Of a stretch of 64,000 bases of DNA, positions 1-10,893 are shown one piece after another (positions within the stretch are counted from its first letter, which is position 1; every line of letters begins with the position of its first letter). The notes under the pieces were generated by a model that saw nothing but the letters and a program-made list of their open reading frames with translations, made no database searches and had not been told where the DNA came from. Source of the DNA: Antitrichia curtipendula (lineage: Eukaryota; Streptophyta; Bryopsida; Hypnales; Leucodontaceae); the NCBI GenBank assembly GCA_951230915.1, contig OX579640.1:13474981-13538980 (forward strand), given 5' to 3'. The position numbers and the translations under genes were made by a program.

Positions 1-2627
1 CAATACCAAGACTACTTAAAATCAATGACAGATTACTTGCTTTCATTTTTTGAGCGTACCCAACCTTTACAAGACGTAGATAAGATCTTTGCCAAGGTCA
101 GCATGCATCACAATCAGCTGTTCTTTTGCCCCCAGCCAACGTTGTGATATCAGATTACTTCCATAGCAGTATTTGGATTTCACCTGGTATGGATTTGCAT
201 AATTATGCTCTTCTATATTTTTGTGCATCTTATGTGGAGGACGTCCAGCAGGTTCTATACTTAAGTTACATATTTTCTATGCAGGTCGAAGCAGAGTTTG
301 AGGAGAGATGGAATGCTGGAACTGTCCAAGGGTGGGAGGACAAGGGTGTGGGAACTGAACAGACCTCCTCCAGGGGACAGCCGCTTATTGATGTTGACGA
401 TTACGAGAGTGTCGAGGAGCTCATGGAGCTTGGCCCTGATCGCCTTAAAGAGGTATGTTTTTGCAGTGTCTCCTTGTACCTGAGATCAAGTGACTCGAGT
501 CTTTTAAGTGTTATTTCGGTTTAAGGTGTTCCAAATCCAATTGTTGAATCACTAGTGAGCGTGGTTTGGGGTGTGAGCTATGCTGTAAAGCTGCGGACAA
601 ATTAGAATGTTACCACTTCGAAGGTTGTGACCATCTTCTTTATAATGTACGCTATAGTTTTTTGATACTGGTATACTTACTAACATAATTTGAGAGCTTT
701 TCCAGGCTCTTACAGTATTGGGATTAAAGACAGGTGGCACTGTTCAACAACGTGCAGAGCGTCTTTTTCTTACTAAGGTGAGTTTATCTTGCATTTAGTT
801 GAGGACATTTCTCAGGAAAATGGTTAAACTTTTGGTATCAGTATTTTTGCTCCTTTCTTGCTTCTTGCAGTAGGAAGTTTACGATGGGCGATAATTGCTA
901 GAAAACTGTTTAAATAGTAATTCGTCTCGTGTGGGGACCCTCTGGCACCTGAGTGAGTTTGAGGTTTGGAATTTTGGTTGATAGGGAGTTGCGCTTGAAG
1001 ACCTTGATCGTAAGCATTTTCCCAAGGGTTACCAAACCCCAAACTCAAAGAAGTCACAGAAGGAGATTGCACAGCAGGTTACTGCCTCTCAATCAGTTGC
1101 TTTGGCTGAGGTGAAGATGCAACGTCTATGTGAGCTTTTGCAAGAGGTATGCCCTTGGGACTTTGGCTGAACCTGCCTTGATTGAGCATGTCTTATCTGA
1201 TTCTATCTACTGTGCCAACATATAAATATTTTTGGAGCGGTTGCCAAGGTAACTAAGTCTTGTGGTTTCTATTGTTAGGGTTGATTTGGGAGGTGTTATA
1301 AGCGTATTGTAAGCAATGGGTAATTTGTTTAATGCAGGCTATTGAAGAAACGAAGTCACATGTTGAGAAGAAGCAAGCTCTAACTTATGAAGAGATGGAA
1401 GTTGAGCGGGAAGAGGTATTCTGTTCGATGTTTTGATATTCAGCCCCATTGATTGATATTGTCGCTTACTTACTGATCTAATTAAGCGGTCTATAACTTC
1501 ACTGTTCAATAATAGCTATTCATCTTGCTGCAAATTATTTTCCCGTACTGACCAATGACTGTTGTGTTGCTTTGAATGTCTGTGTTTGAGAGCAGGAAGA
1601 AGTGGCTCAAGAGAGTGAGAGTGAAGACGAGGAGCAGGCGATCTATAACCCCTTGAAGCTGCCAATGGGATGGGATGGCAAACCTATTCCTTATTGGCTG
1701 TACAAACTGCATGGACTCGGTCAGGTAGGACATCTATCAGAGAGTTCTTAACGTTTTCTCTTTTTGTAGAACTTACCAATAATTTGGGCCTCGAATTTTG
1801 CATTCTATTTTTCAATCCATGTTACGTGGAGGTTTTGTAATGTAGGTGTCAAACTCTTGAATTCTTAAGGGTCACAAGCGTTATATGTACTTGCAGCTTC
1901 GTACGTGTTCCTTGATGATCAATCGCAGAAATTCATTTTGATTTTGAAATGTTACATTGTGTTGCCTAAAGAGTAATATTAGATGTTTGAACGGACAGTT
2001 TTTGCCTGGACTAATGATTATGTCGATTTACAGGAGTTCAAATGCGAGATATGTGGGAATTACAGTTACTGGGGTCGGCGGGCTTTTGAGCGACACTTTA
2101 AAGAGTGGAGACATCAGCATGGCATGCGCTGTTTGCGCATTCCAAATACCAAAAATTTCCATGAGATTACATCAATCAAGGTATGAGCCAATGTGATGCA
2201 TCTCATTGCAGTAGTTGCTATTTGTAGTTGTGTAATTTGTGCACGTGCAATCCTTTTAGGAGTCCTTTTCACTCTACTGATTGTAATCTTCTAACCGCAC
2301 CAATTGCTCTGACTTGCTCTGAGCTTGAATGCAGTCCTTAAACTAGATTAGCAAAAAAATCTAGCTTAGTATGCCTCTTTCTTCGATAGCATGGCTCATG
2401 TAAGACCCTTCTGCGGTTCATACGAATTTGAGATGTATGGATACGCTTGGTCCTTCATGCAACTTGTTTTGTGGTTACAGGATGCCAAAGCACTGTGGGA
2501 AAGGATACAGGAAAGACAAGGTGTCAACAAATGGCGCCCTGATCTAGAGGAAGAGTATGAAGATCTTGAAGGCAATGTCTACAACAAGAAGAATTACACT
2601 GATTTGCAACGCCAAGGACTTATTTGA
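1..2627 (+). CDS. SF3A3: Splicing factor 3A subunit 3 (SF3a60/SAP61), 3' part, 8 exons
   Basis: SF3a60 is a subunit of the SF3a complex of the U2 snRNP and acts in the nucleus in branch-site recognition. The 5' part lies outside the window. Visible exons are 1-96, 285-452, 706-777, 985-1146, 1338-1415, 1596-1724, 2034-2180 and 2481-2627; all introns are GT-AG and phase 0, and together they encode 332 residues ending DLQRQGLI plus TGA. Plant family members are about 500 residues, so roughly 170 N-terminal residues are missing. Exon 6 carries the family signature [19 protein letters not shown]. Exon 7 holds the matrin/U1-type zinc finger CX2CX13HX5H (visible residues C239, C242, H256, H262; [19 protein letters not shown]). 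Exon 6 begins with an acidic stretch rich in E, S and D. No stop or frameshift interrupts the spliced frame. Identification is by recognised motifs, not a search. It is probably a functional constitutive gene. Confidence 0.96.
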
Positions 2628-3230
2628 GTTACGTGTGAACATTCTTTCTTGGCACCTTAATTTATCCATCTGTCAACGCTTAAACGATGGCTATCTGAAT
2701 GAACTGATAGCAACCCAGTGCCAGCTGATTGCTTGCTTTTCAGAAACCCTATGCACCGATTGGTTCTGCTGCAGGGCACACGGTATTGAATACCACGGAC
2801 TCTCATCAAAATGGTTTTCTTTGTGTAATCCTTTCAAGGGATTCTGCGACTGCTGTAGTAGATCAGTAGACGAGCCTTAGTCGGAAGATCCACTATGTAT
2901 CGTCTAGTCGGTGATGACTTGTGATAAATTTAACTGACGACTTGATTGTCGCTTTGTTCTGATCAGTTGTAGAGTTGATGGCCTGTTACTGAAACTGACT
3001 TTCGAAGTATCTCTGTCTCATCATTCCTTGCAACAGCTGGGTTTTCTTTTTTGCTCATCAGAAAAGCTCTGGACTGAAATTTAGTGAAGGATTAACTTGC
3101 ATAGTCGGTGATCGTGTTGCTAATATGCTCGTTCTGTCAAGTTTCTGTCCTGAGCCTTGAAAACCCTTCGGTGCAGGGACAGGAGCAGCTAGTCATATAT
3201 ACTAACGACAATGTGTGTTTTGGTGCTTGT

Positions 3231-3316
3231 TTTGGTGCATTATTTACAAGAAGGATCCTGATGTCTTTTGCCCACTAGGATTTGGTGCATTATTTTACAA
3301 GAAGGATCCTAATGTT
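3231..3316. repeat. Two-copy tandem duplication, period ~50 bp
   Basis: The block TTTGGTGCATTATTTACAAG followed by AAGGATCCT is present at 3231-3264 and again at 3281-3316 with one inserted T. It lies in the 3' flank of SF3A3. Confidence 0.85.
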
Positions 3317-3528
3317 TTTACTTGTCGATTTCAAGACTTTTAGGTAGCTGGTTCTTAGACAATCAATGCTGTCACCCATGTTACATGGGACCTTAAGGGC
3401 AATGATGGGAATTCATTGAAAACGTCAAACTGATTCTGGGTCATCATGCAAGCATACTTGCAATAAATGATGTGCTGGAATAATAGTATGGAATATCATA
3501 CACCATTTTCTGAAGGGGGAGTTTTCTG

Positions 3529-3660
3529 ATGTGCACTATATGTCCTCCATGTAGTGATAGAACAAAAGGAGAACAAAAGTACCACCCTATTTAGACATGT
3601 GCACTACTGTCCTCCATGCATTTGAGTGATAGAAAGGAGAACAAAAGTACCACCCTATTA
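3529..3660. repeat. Two-copy tandem duplication, period ~68 bp
   Basis: Both units run from ATGTGCACTA through a TGTCCTCCATG block to GGAGAACAAAAGTACCACCC. The copies (3529-3591 and 3597-3660) differ by small indels. Confidence 0.85.
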
Positions 3661-4035
3661 TGCACTCCATCATGGTGATTGCCCCAGTCCAAACAAAATT
3701 GGGTTTTTAGGTGTCTGAGAATTTTTTTTTAAACCACTGATTGCCAACCCTCTTTTCCAAGTCCAAAATGCACAACGGTTGTCACTTGGGTACATCAACT
3801 TTCAAAAATCAATATAAAGGCATGAAATCAGTAGATTGAAGAAGGCTCCACACAAATGTACTGCTTCTTTGTTCAACTACAAATCTGGCTTGGCGTTTGA
3901 CAAGACCAAGAAAAAGGTTGACTAATGACAAAATCTCAAAGACAGCTTATATTTGTGTAATGAAATGAACCAATTGTTGATTTGTAATGCAAACTTTCTT
4001 CCATTGCAAGGAAAGGTCCTGCTCTCTGATAAATC

Positions 4036-4130
4036 GCAAGGTGGAGACAAGGAATGAGAGCCATTGCAATCACTTTTATGAGCAAGGTGGACACAAAAAT
4101 GGGAGCCATTGTTGTCACTTTTGGAAGCCG
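4036..4130. repeat. Two-copy tandem duplication, period 46 bp
   Basis: GCAAGGTGGA(G/C)ACAA at 4036 and 4082, each followed by GAGCCATTG and a TCACTTTT block, form two diverged tandem units. Confidence 0.7.
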
Positions 4131-4440
4131 AGAAAGGGAGGCACAACAATACAACACGCACGTCCGTCCATCAAATTTGAATTCATGGAATTGTTGTAAG
4201 CCGACGACAGGCGCGTCACTCCATGGGAAACTGTTGTTGGCAGGGCTCCTGGCGGGTTCTCCCTTGGTACACAATAAACTAACATTGCGACATCATTGTG
4301 GACAATCCAATAAGAGTTTTGTCATTTGGTGCTTGACCGTTTCAACGAATTTCCTTGACACGGATGGCCCTTTTCGAAATGATTCCTCAGTTGCTGGTAA
4401 GGTACCCACAACTCAAAATGTCAGAATAAGATGAGAGAAC

Positions 4441-6734
4441 CAAAAAGGTTTTGAGTTGTAAAATTTATTTATTTTTAAATGCAATTCAGTTCATTTGATG
4501 GGCTTTGGCTTCTTGTAAGAGCCACAGGGAGACCATTCATTGATTGGAAGCGGCTTCAGTATGTTCCAGCAAATGGGACTCATGCCCCCTGTCAGAGGCT
4601 CAAAAGTTGTTGTTTTGTACAAACTCAAAGTTACAAATTATGTCATTGTTAAGGTAGTGTACTATAAAAGTGCCCATCTTCTTCAAACTGACCCTATTTT
4701 TAGGTGGAGAATGGAGATGGGGTGATCCTTAAATGGACCACTTTAGCAATTGAATGCATTGAGAAAAAATTGTTTTTCTATTTCAAGAATCAATCATTGT
4801 CTTTGATTTCTACACATCTCTTTACAAGTTGCAAGTGGACGGATTTTGGAAGAGCTACGTTCACAAATAGGTGCCTGTGCCTTGAATCTTTGAAAATTTA
4901 TATGTAATTCAAAAATGCTTGAAAAAATACAAATCCACTTGCATTAGGTTCCACATCTATTTTTCTTTCTTTTAAAAATGATTTAAAAATATTTTTGTCC
5001 GTGAAAGCCTGTGAAAAAAGCAGACCATCCCTTAAATGGTCACTTTAAGAGCATATTACCTTAGTTCAACAAAAAAAATTTACCAAAGTTTATTTGAAGC
5101 ATTCAAGCATTTAAAAAAAGTGACAACAAAGAATTATACTCTATAGGTTGTCTAGATTTTTCTATAGAAAATGATTCTAAACATTTTTTTATTATTGATT
5201 TTTTGAGACCAAATGCACTCCTGGAATTCAAGAAAATTAGCCTTGTAAAGTAGTGTACTCTTAAAGCAACCATTTAAGAGCTTATTGCCTACTTGGAGAA
5301 GCTAAACTCCTTGAAACAATTTTCAGTAAATTTTTGTAGGAATAAAAATGGAATTGGCATCTAATCCAAGTTGTTTCATTAGTTTTGAACCTTGCTGAAA
5401 TTAGTTGTGAAATTTTAAGTTGAAGCACTGTAGTTATTAAAAGCGACCACTTCTTGCAATGTATACTATTGGTACATTGAAGAAAGAAAAATGTACCCTT
5501 AGGTCATGATCACTTTTAAAACTTGGTCGCTTTTAGAATAGATTAGCTTAAAAGTGAATATCTTTAACCCTTGAAGGATGCTTAGGCTATAAAGTGGTCA
5601 ATGGATGACTTCATTGGTCAATTTAGAAACAAAGAATGCACCTATTCATCCAATAATCTTATGTTGACTACCTTGGTCATTTGGGATTGCATCCATTAAG
5701 GATAAAAATAGTGCATCTCCACGTTTGCCATACAAAAGTCACCAAGTGGATTGAGTTGCCATTAACCCTTAAACGCCTCAATTCTTTTATAAATTTTGGC
5801 ACATTTTTGCTTATATCTTTGTACAAAAATATACTTTACTTGAATTTCATAAAATTGGTCATGAAGAAAAGGTTGTCTTATCAACATTCAAATATTCTAT
5901 TGGACATTCAAATGATAAGTGAATTGAACTAAGTTAAACAATGCATGCAAGCCCTCTATCATTGTCTACAATATGGACGTCAAAATACTTAAGGGTTAAT
6001 GGGAATTTGCTAGACTATAAAATATACGGAGAAGGGATTTTTTTGGATTTCTTGTGCTAGGTTGCACCCAAAAAAATAATTTGGCAAAAAATGGCAACAA
6101 ACCGTGAAGTTTTTTGCCATAAAACTTCAAATTTACAAAAAAATCTTAGATGAAATTGCTAGATTGTGGATTAAAATAGCATTATGGACATGTGATGTGT
6201 GCTAATGTGCTATTTTCAATCCAATATGTGGATGAATGTTGAAATTTGGAGCAACCACTTTAACATTTTATATTGCCACTTTGGCACCTCATAAAAAATG
6301 AAGACGAAGCCTTGATACAGAGTATCTTGTTTGGCATACGTCTATTATAACATGATTGGTAGTTTATACATTCTCAAGCTTTAGATTGCTTTGTTTTGCA
6401 ATCCTTTTAACGCTTTGATTGGTGTAAATTGGCCCTCATATACACCTTATGAAACTTCAATTCCATCTTGGGTTGCAAGTTTGCAACATATAGGAACTCT
6501 TGAAATTCATGATGTTTTAGAGTGAATTTTTTTTTGTTGTTTAGTATGTATGAAAAAATGTTATCAAACATTTATTAAAATGATTTATTTAATCATTTAA
6601 AGTATCAATCACAAAAGACTATACATGTATGATGTAGAATGAAGGACAAGAATCAAATACATGTACAATTTATTTTTGAAAATCAATAACTAAACTTATT
6701 CTTGGAGGCTGATTCCAAAAGCTTGAAAAGCAGA
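4441..6734. repeat. AT-rich dispersed repeat region
   Basis: No gene is visible. The part 4640-5550 belongs to a dispersed repeat also found around 40500-40830 and 50640-51250. Shared blocks include the AAATGGTC(A/C)C(T)TTTAGAGCAT type phrase near 5035 and 50850, and TTTTCAGTAAATTTT followed by GAATTTGGCATCTAA near 5325 and 40610. No terminal repeats or protein matches were recognised, so the class is unknown. The rest is low-complexity AT-rich DNA. Confidence 0.6.
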
Positions 6735-7016
6735 CTAAGGTAGATAGGTACCCCCAGATGTGCCACTGACCTTAAACCGCCATCTACACTATGTGAACAT
6801 CTCCAAAATCAGTTCTGTACCTATGTGGAAGAAACGCTTTTAGAACCAAACTTTGTTCCTCAATAACTTTTGCATACAGTATCCAAATGCCATGTTCTCT
6901 GGTGTGTTGGAACCTCCTTTCACTTGCCAATAAAAACCTATAAAAATTCGACCAGTCTAATAATAGTAACTAGTCTCAGTAGCAAAAAGTGGCGGTTTTG
7001 GGTGTACCTACCTTAC
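6735..7016. mobile_element. MITE-like element, single-unit member of the CCGCCA-end family
   Basis: The ends are imperfect inverted repeats: AGGTACCCCCAG followed by AAACCGCCATC on the left, and GTGGCGGTTTTGGGTGTACC on the right. The interior (GTACCTATGTGGAAGAAACG, then CCAAATGCCATGTTCTCTGG) is one copy of the ~170-bp unit that occurs in triplicate in each of the elements at 34300-35088 and 35637-36260. No protein is encoded. The ends are approximate. Confidence 0.6.
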
Positions 7017-7553
7017 AGGCTTCACAAACACAGTCTACTGCAAGATCAGTGATGCGTTGAGCGGACTTGGTACCTTTTTGTAATCACTCAATTTTGACAG
7101 TCAGTAGGTTGACATGATATGTAAGTTTATCAGCAGCTGATGCTCTTGAGTTCTGATAACGCTTGCAGACGCTAGTTTGCTTGTCAAGTCACCTACTGTG
7201 TCTGGTACGTGTTTTTTTGTTTTTTTATTATTTTTAAATTTAAGTTTTTTTTATATTTGTACTTTGTGTAGAGTGCCAGTGATGGACGGCCTCCCATGGG
7301 CAACTGAAACATGTGACTGGGCAGCTTGTGAGCTTTCAGCTCCAATCCTGACAAATTTGGAACGCTATGATTCCAAAGTCGCCATCTATTTCATTTCAAT
7401 GGTCTGCAAGAAGGACAATTTGGGGTACACTCAATCGGCCAAACAAATAGTTAACTTACTCCATAGTTTGTCAACCAGAAAAAAAAAGGGGCATTCAGAC
7501 AGGTGCATGGCAAGCTCACTGCTGGTGATAATTGAAAAGCCAACTTGGCAGTA
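7017..7553. other. Unassigned stretch with one 131-codon open frame
   Basis: An open frame on the plus strand spans 7177-7572. Its first ~30 codons are mostly T-rich low-complexity sequence, and no domain is recognisable. It runs into the terminal repeat of the neighbouring element, so it is unlikely to be a real gene. The segment 7270-7550 has a more balanced composition than its surroundings and may be a fragment of something older. Confidence 0.4.
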
Positions 7554-7892
7554 CACTAATGATGGTAAGTAGTGTTGGCAACACTAATTACAAAGCACAC
7601 ACTAAATGTCAACAATCATGTTAATGTTATCAACACTAAATGTCTACATAGACACTATTTGTCAACTAATGGATATCAATGTTTTACAAGTTTACATTTA
7701 GTGTTACTTATTATTTCATCAAAGTGCAATGAAAAAAAATATAAGCCTAAACATATAAATGCCTATCCAAATGAATACTTTATTAAATAGATAATGTTAA
7801 CTCTACATGTCAACTAATTGAAGTTTAGAGTGGGCAAGGTAAAAATGCAAGTAACACTATTTACAACATAACACTAAATACCATCATTAGTG
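7554..7892. mobile_element. TA-flanked DNA transposon (MITE), CACTAA ends
   Basis: The terminal inverted repeats begin CACTAATGATGGTA at both ends and continue as a TAGTGTT block; the dinucleotide TA sits immediately outside each end (7552-7553 and 7893-7894). The interior has further copies of AACACTA/TAGTGTT in both orientations and no coding potential. It shares its end structure with the larger element at 13611-14677. The CACTA start suggests En/Spm, but the TA flank fits Tc1/mariner better; the superfamily is unresolved. Confidence 0.75.
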
Positions 7893-8036
7893 TAGTGCGC
7901 ATTAACCCCTAAATGTTCAAAGCCTTTTTTGAGCTTTTAGGAATTTGTTCTAAATTGAATAAGAAGACAACATTTTGAAAAGTTGTATCAATTTTTTTTG
8001 AATTGTAACCATACAAATTCAAACTAGATATGTTAA

Positions 8037-9007
8037 CCCCAAAGTGACATTCAATTTCTGGGGTTCAAAAACATCATTGCTTTTGAAGCTTTATGGATCT
8101 AAATGTCTTCAAGTTATACAAATCTCAACCGTACAATCTTGTAGTGTACATGTTGTAGATGACATGTACAAAATTTGAAGTCAATTGGCCACATAGATTG
8201 CAAGATCATAATGTTTTAGTGTTGAAAATGGATGCTGAAATTTTCCCCAAAACACATTTGGAGGTGAAATTTGATTTCTAAACCTACTCAAATGAAAAAA
8301 CTTTACACTACAAAATGATTCAAAACTAGTATACAAACACATTGGTGGAAAAAAAATTCATTCAATTGACTCATTGTGTCTACAAAACAGCTTTGAAATG
8401 TCAAAAATCAGCAAGAAAAATTGCAAAAAACAGATCTAAAGCTGAACCTCCTTCTACTAGAATGCTTCTCTGTCACTCATTAATTCTTGAATTAACATGA
8501 AATTTTAGACACACAAACTAGACTAGTATGCAAAAATTTTCCTAAAAGAATCATTGAAGATGGACTCCGTATGAAGAAGAAACAAGCCGCCGAAGTTCAC
8601 TATACTCCAAAAATGGCAGGACTTGGAACTTCGAATTGCTCCCAAACATTCAAAACAACTTGGATTGACATGAAAACTTTACCACAATAACTATACTTCA
8701 AGGGGAACAAAACCCAATCTTTTTTTATTGAAAATGAGCAATGGATGAAGGAGATACAAGGCCCCGAAGTTGCAGCCCTAAAATACAATTTGGTGAACTC
8801 AAATTGAAGTTGTAAACTTCGATTGTCTTCCAAAAAATCAATAAACCTTGGATTAATCTGAAAATTTTACCACACAAACTAGAGGGGAGAACGCAACTTT
8901 TCCAACAAGTTTTATTGAATTTGGACCTTGGATGCAAAAGTTAGAGCACTTTGAACTGAACTTGAAATTGTGTGAGGACACTTTCTGTCCTCTTTGTCAC
9001 TTTGGGG
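8037..9007. mobile_element. Nested TTAA element n with verified TTAA duplication
   Basis: The ends are CCCCAAAGTGACA and TGTCACTTTGGGG, perfect inverted repeats. They are flanked by TTAA at 8033-8036 and 9008-9011. The relative e has the empty site: around 34120 it reads GATCTCTAACATGTCTAG where this copy has GATCT-TTAA-[971 bp]-TTAA-CATATCTAG. This shows TTAA was duplicated on insertion. The interior is AT-rich and non-coding and holds diverged internal repeats of about 200 bp (8460-8940). TTAA duplication with C-run ends is the hallmark of piggyBac; Kolobok also duplicates TTAA. Confidence 0.88.
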
Positions 9008-9476
9008 TTAAAGATCACATAGGAAAAGAAAACACAAAAACATCATTATGGATTGACAGATTATAATGTTTGATCATGAGGATGTTAAAACTTGCGAAAG
9101 TGATTTGAAGTCTTTCAATCCTTTTTTCACATGTCAAATCTAAAAAGTTGGTCACCAAAAAAATATGAGGATGAAGGGCCTATCATGCATAACCCCAATC
9201 AATTTATGGCTTTTCAAAATCTATCGAACAATTTTTTTAAATGAATTTTTTAATGTGATTCTTTCTCCAAGATCTAGTATATTTGAGGCCCATTTCCAAG
9301 AGCCCTCAACACTACGGAAAGTCAAGATTGCAATGGACACCCTTGCACAAAATCTTGAATAGAAAAATCATAATCAATCATTTTCTTAATCAAATTTTAT
9401 GATGCTAAAACTAGACTTCAAAGATCATTTTTCAGAAATATAAACTACTAAAATAACAACTTGGTTAGGTTTTATT

Positions 9477-9766
9477 CATTAGATGATTTGGGGGGGGTCT
9501 GGAGGGCCGTTTCAGGCCTGTTCCTAACGCTATTCCCTTGGCAGCAAAAGAACGGCCGCTGTCAGAATTTTTTTTGAAAAAAAAAAAAAAATCGAAAAAC
9601 AAGATGAACAAATTTTTTTGTTTTTAAAATTTTGAATTTTTTTTGTATGATGTGGTAGTTGCTTGGCCACGTCATGCAACTGCTGCGGCGCAGTTCCAGA
9701 CAGTTTCAGAGTCTGGGAACCCTGGGGAACTCGCAGCCCTCCACAAGGGCTGAAAAACATGTAATG
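9477..9766 (-). mobile_element. GC-rich MITE, copy A
   Basis: Left end CATTAGATGATTT and right end AAAAACATGTAATG form imperfect inverted repeats (CATTAxATGxTTTTT). It has two GC-rich blocks separated by an A/T-homopolymer spacer. The GC-rich blocks match copies B (43071-43382) and C (50302-50596), including GGCAGCAAAAGAACGGCCGC and CAGCCCTCCACAAGGGCTG on this strand. It sits inside element a. Comparison with element d (GAAGTTA|AATAAAACC intact near 21370) shows insertion without any target duplication. It is non-coding, although a short frame is shared between copies because of DNA homology. Confidence 0.88.
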
Positions 9767-9826
9767 TAACTTCAAAGTATTGTCAACACTCAAATTGGGT
9801 GCCTTGGGCATTTAGGGGGAAAGGTA

Positions 9827-9956
9827 ATGTGCACCTAAAAGTGACACTCTCCTAATTGCATCACCTATCTACAACTATGCAAGATTTCAAGATTGAATTC
9901 TTTGATAGTTGTAGATAGGTGACGCAATTAGGAAAGTATCACTTTTAGATGCACAT
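9827..9956 (-). repeat. 130-bp near-perfect hairpin (52-bp arms)
   Basis: Arms 9827-9878 and 9905-9956 are inverted copies with only four differences over 52 bp, around a 26-nt loop. The arm ends are ATGTGCA and TGCACAT. All four differences would be G-U wobbles in a transcript from the minus strand, leaving that RNA fully paired. It could be a tiny MITE or a small-RNA precursor. It lies just outside the right end of element a. Confidence 0.9.
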
Positions 9957-10893
9957 ACTTGATCTAGAATCTAGAATGGCATATGAAAGACAGGAAAAAG
10001 AAAGAGAATGCAATCATGTCTTCAATACACACAAGCAAATAATTTGAAACACATACTCCACATTATGTATTAGTAAGGTGAAAAATACCCGAGAACGTCA
10101 AAATAAGCATAGTCGGAGGCACCTTTTCTAGAAAACAAATTACAAATATTTTTTAGTATTAGCAATTGAAAATCATGAATTAAATAATTTTTGAATAAGA
10201 TATGTAATTACCACGGATTTTCAAAGATGAAGCTATCTAAACCTGTGACAATGAATTTATTTGTTGAAATGGTAGTATTCTATATGCCATTTTTCTATTC
10301 ATTTTTTTCTTTAGTTCTAAAGTCTAAGGTTGGTATAGAATTTAGACTGCACACAGTCTAAACATAAAAGTGCCAAGTTTGTGAAATACTTTTATTTTAA
10401 CAAAATTTTGATTCACATGGCTTGATTATAAAACTAAGATCTAGAAAATTAGCAATCCATGATTGTAAGTATGGAGACAATTTAATTTTTACTTAGGGGG
10501 AGACTTTCAATAGAATTATACTTGTTCAAAATGGGTACATGGACGTCTTTGAGTGTTTTCACCTTATTACCTTGACTGTTTTTGTTTTTTTAATCAATGT
10601 TTGTTAATTTTTTTTAGGTTGGAATTGTTTTATTTTGAAGGAAGAAAATAGCATTCAAAATACCAATTTATAAAAAAGGAACAATTGAAAGTGATAAATG
10701 ATTGCTTGGGGCTTGTTAATTCCTTAGAAGTAGTCTAAAGTTTAAAAATGTGAAAATTGATGTGTGGAAAATAACTTGTGTTGTAATTGATAAAGTGAAA
10801 CTAAGAAGAATAATCTAATAATTACTTTCAAAGATTTTACATTCTAACATATATTTTCATTCAAGTTATGGCCTGTAGATTACATCCATACAT
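9957..10893. other. AT-rich intergenic, no feature seen
   Basis: The stretch is AT-rich, without open frames of note, inverted repeats, or matches to the repeat families in this window that I could find. Confidence 0.6.

Larger units (their letters stand above)
2628..4440. other. SF3A3 3' flank with local tandem duplications
   Basis: This stretch starts with the SF3A3 3' UTR. A canonical AATAAA at 3462-3467 could serve in 3' end formation, but that is a guess. Three separate two-copy tandem duplications lie within 900 bp: 3231-3316 (period about 50), 3529-3660 (period about 68) and 4036-4130 (period 46). Short open frames around 3922-4434 overlap on both strands, are not conserved in any way I recognise, and are judged non-coding. 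Confidence 0.6.
7902..9822 (-). mobile_element. TTAA-flanked element a (subfamily 1), with two later insertions
   Basis: The left end is TTAA-CCCCTAAATGTTCAAAG. The right end is CTTGGGCATTTAGGGG followed by a decayed TTAA (GAAA). Read on the minus strand it aligns through most of its length with elements d (21317-28288) and e (33586-34273), sharing for example the blocks TTTTTCTATTCAAGATTTTG and ACATTATAATCT. It has been interrupted by a nested TTAA element (8037-9007) and by a GC-rich MITE (9477-9766); both interruptions are absent from the relatives. No transposase is visible, so it is non-autonomous. Confidence 0.85.

Noticed and set aside
7177..7572. 131-codon open frame
   Set aside because: The first part is T-rich low complexity and the end lies in the terminal repeat of the element at 7554; no domain seen.
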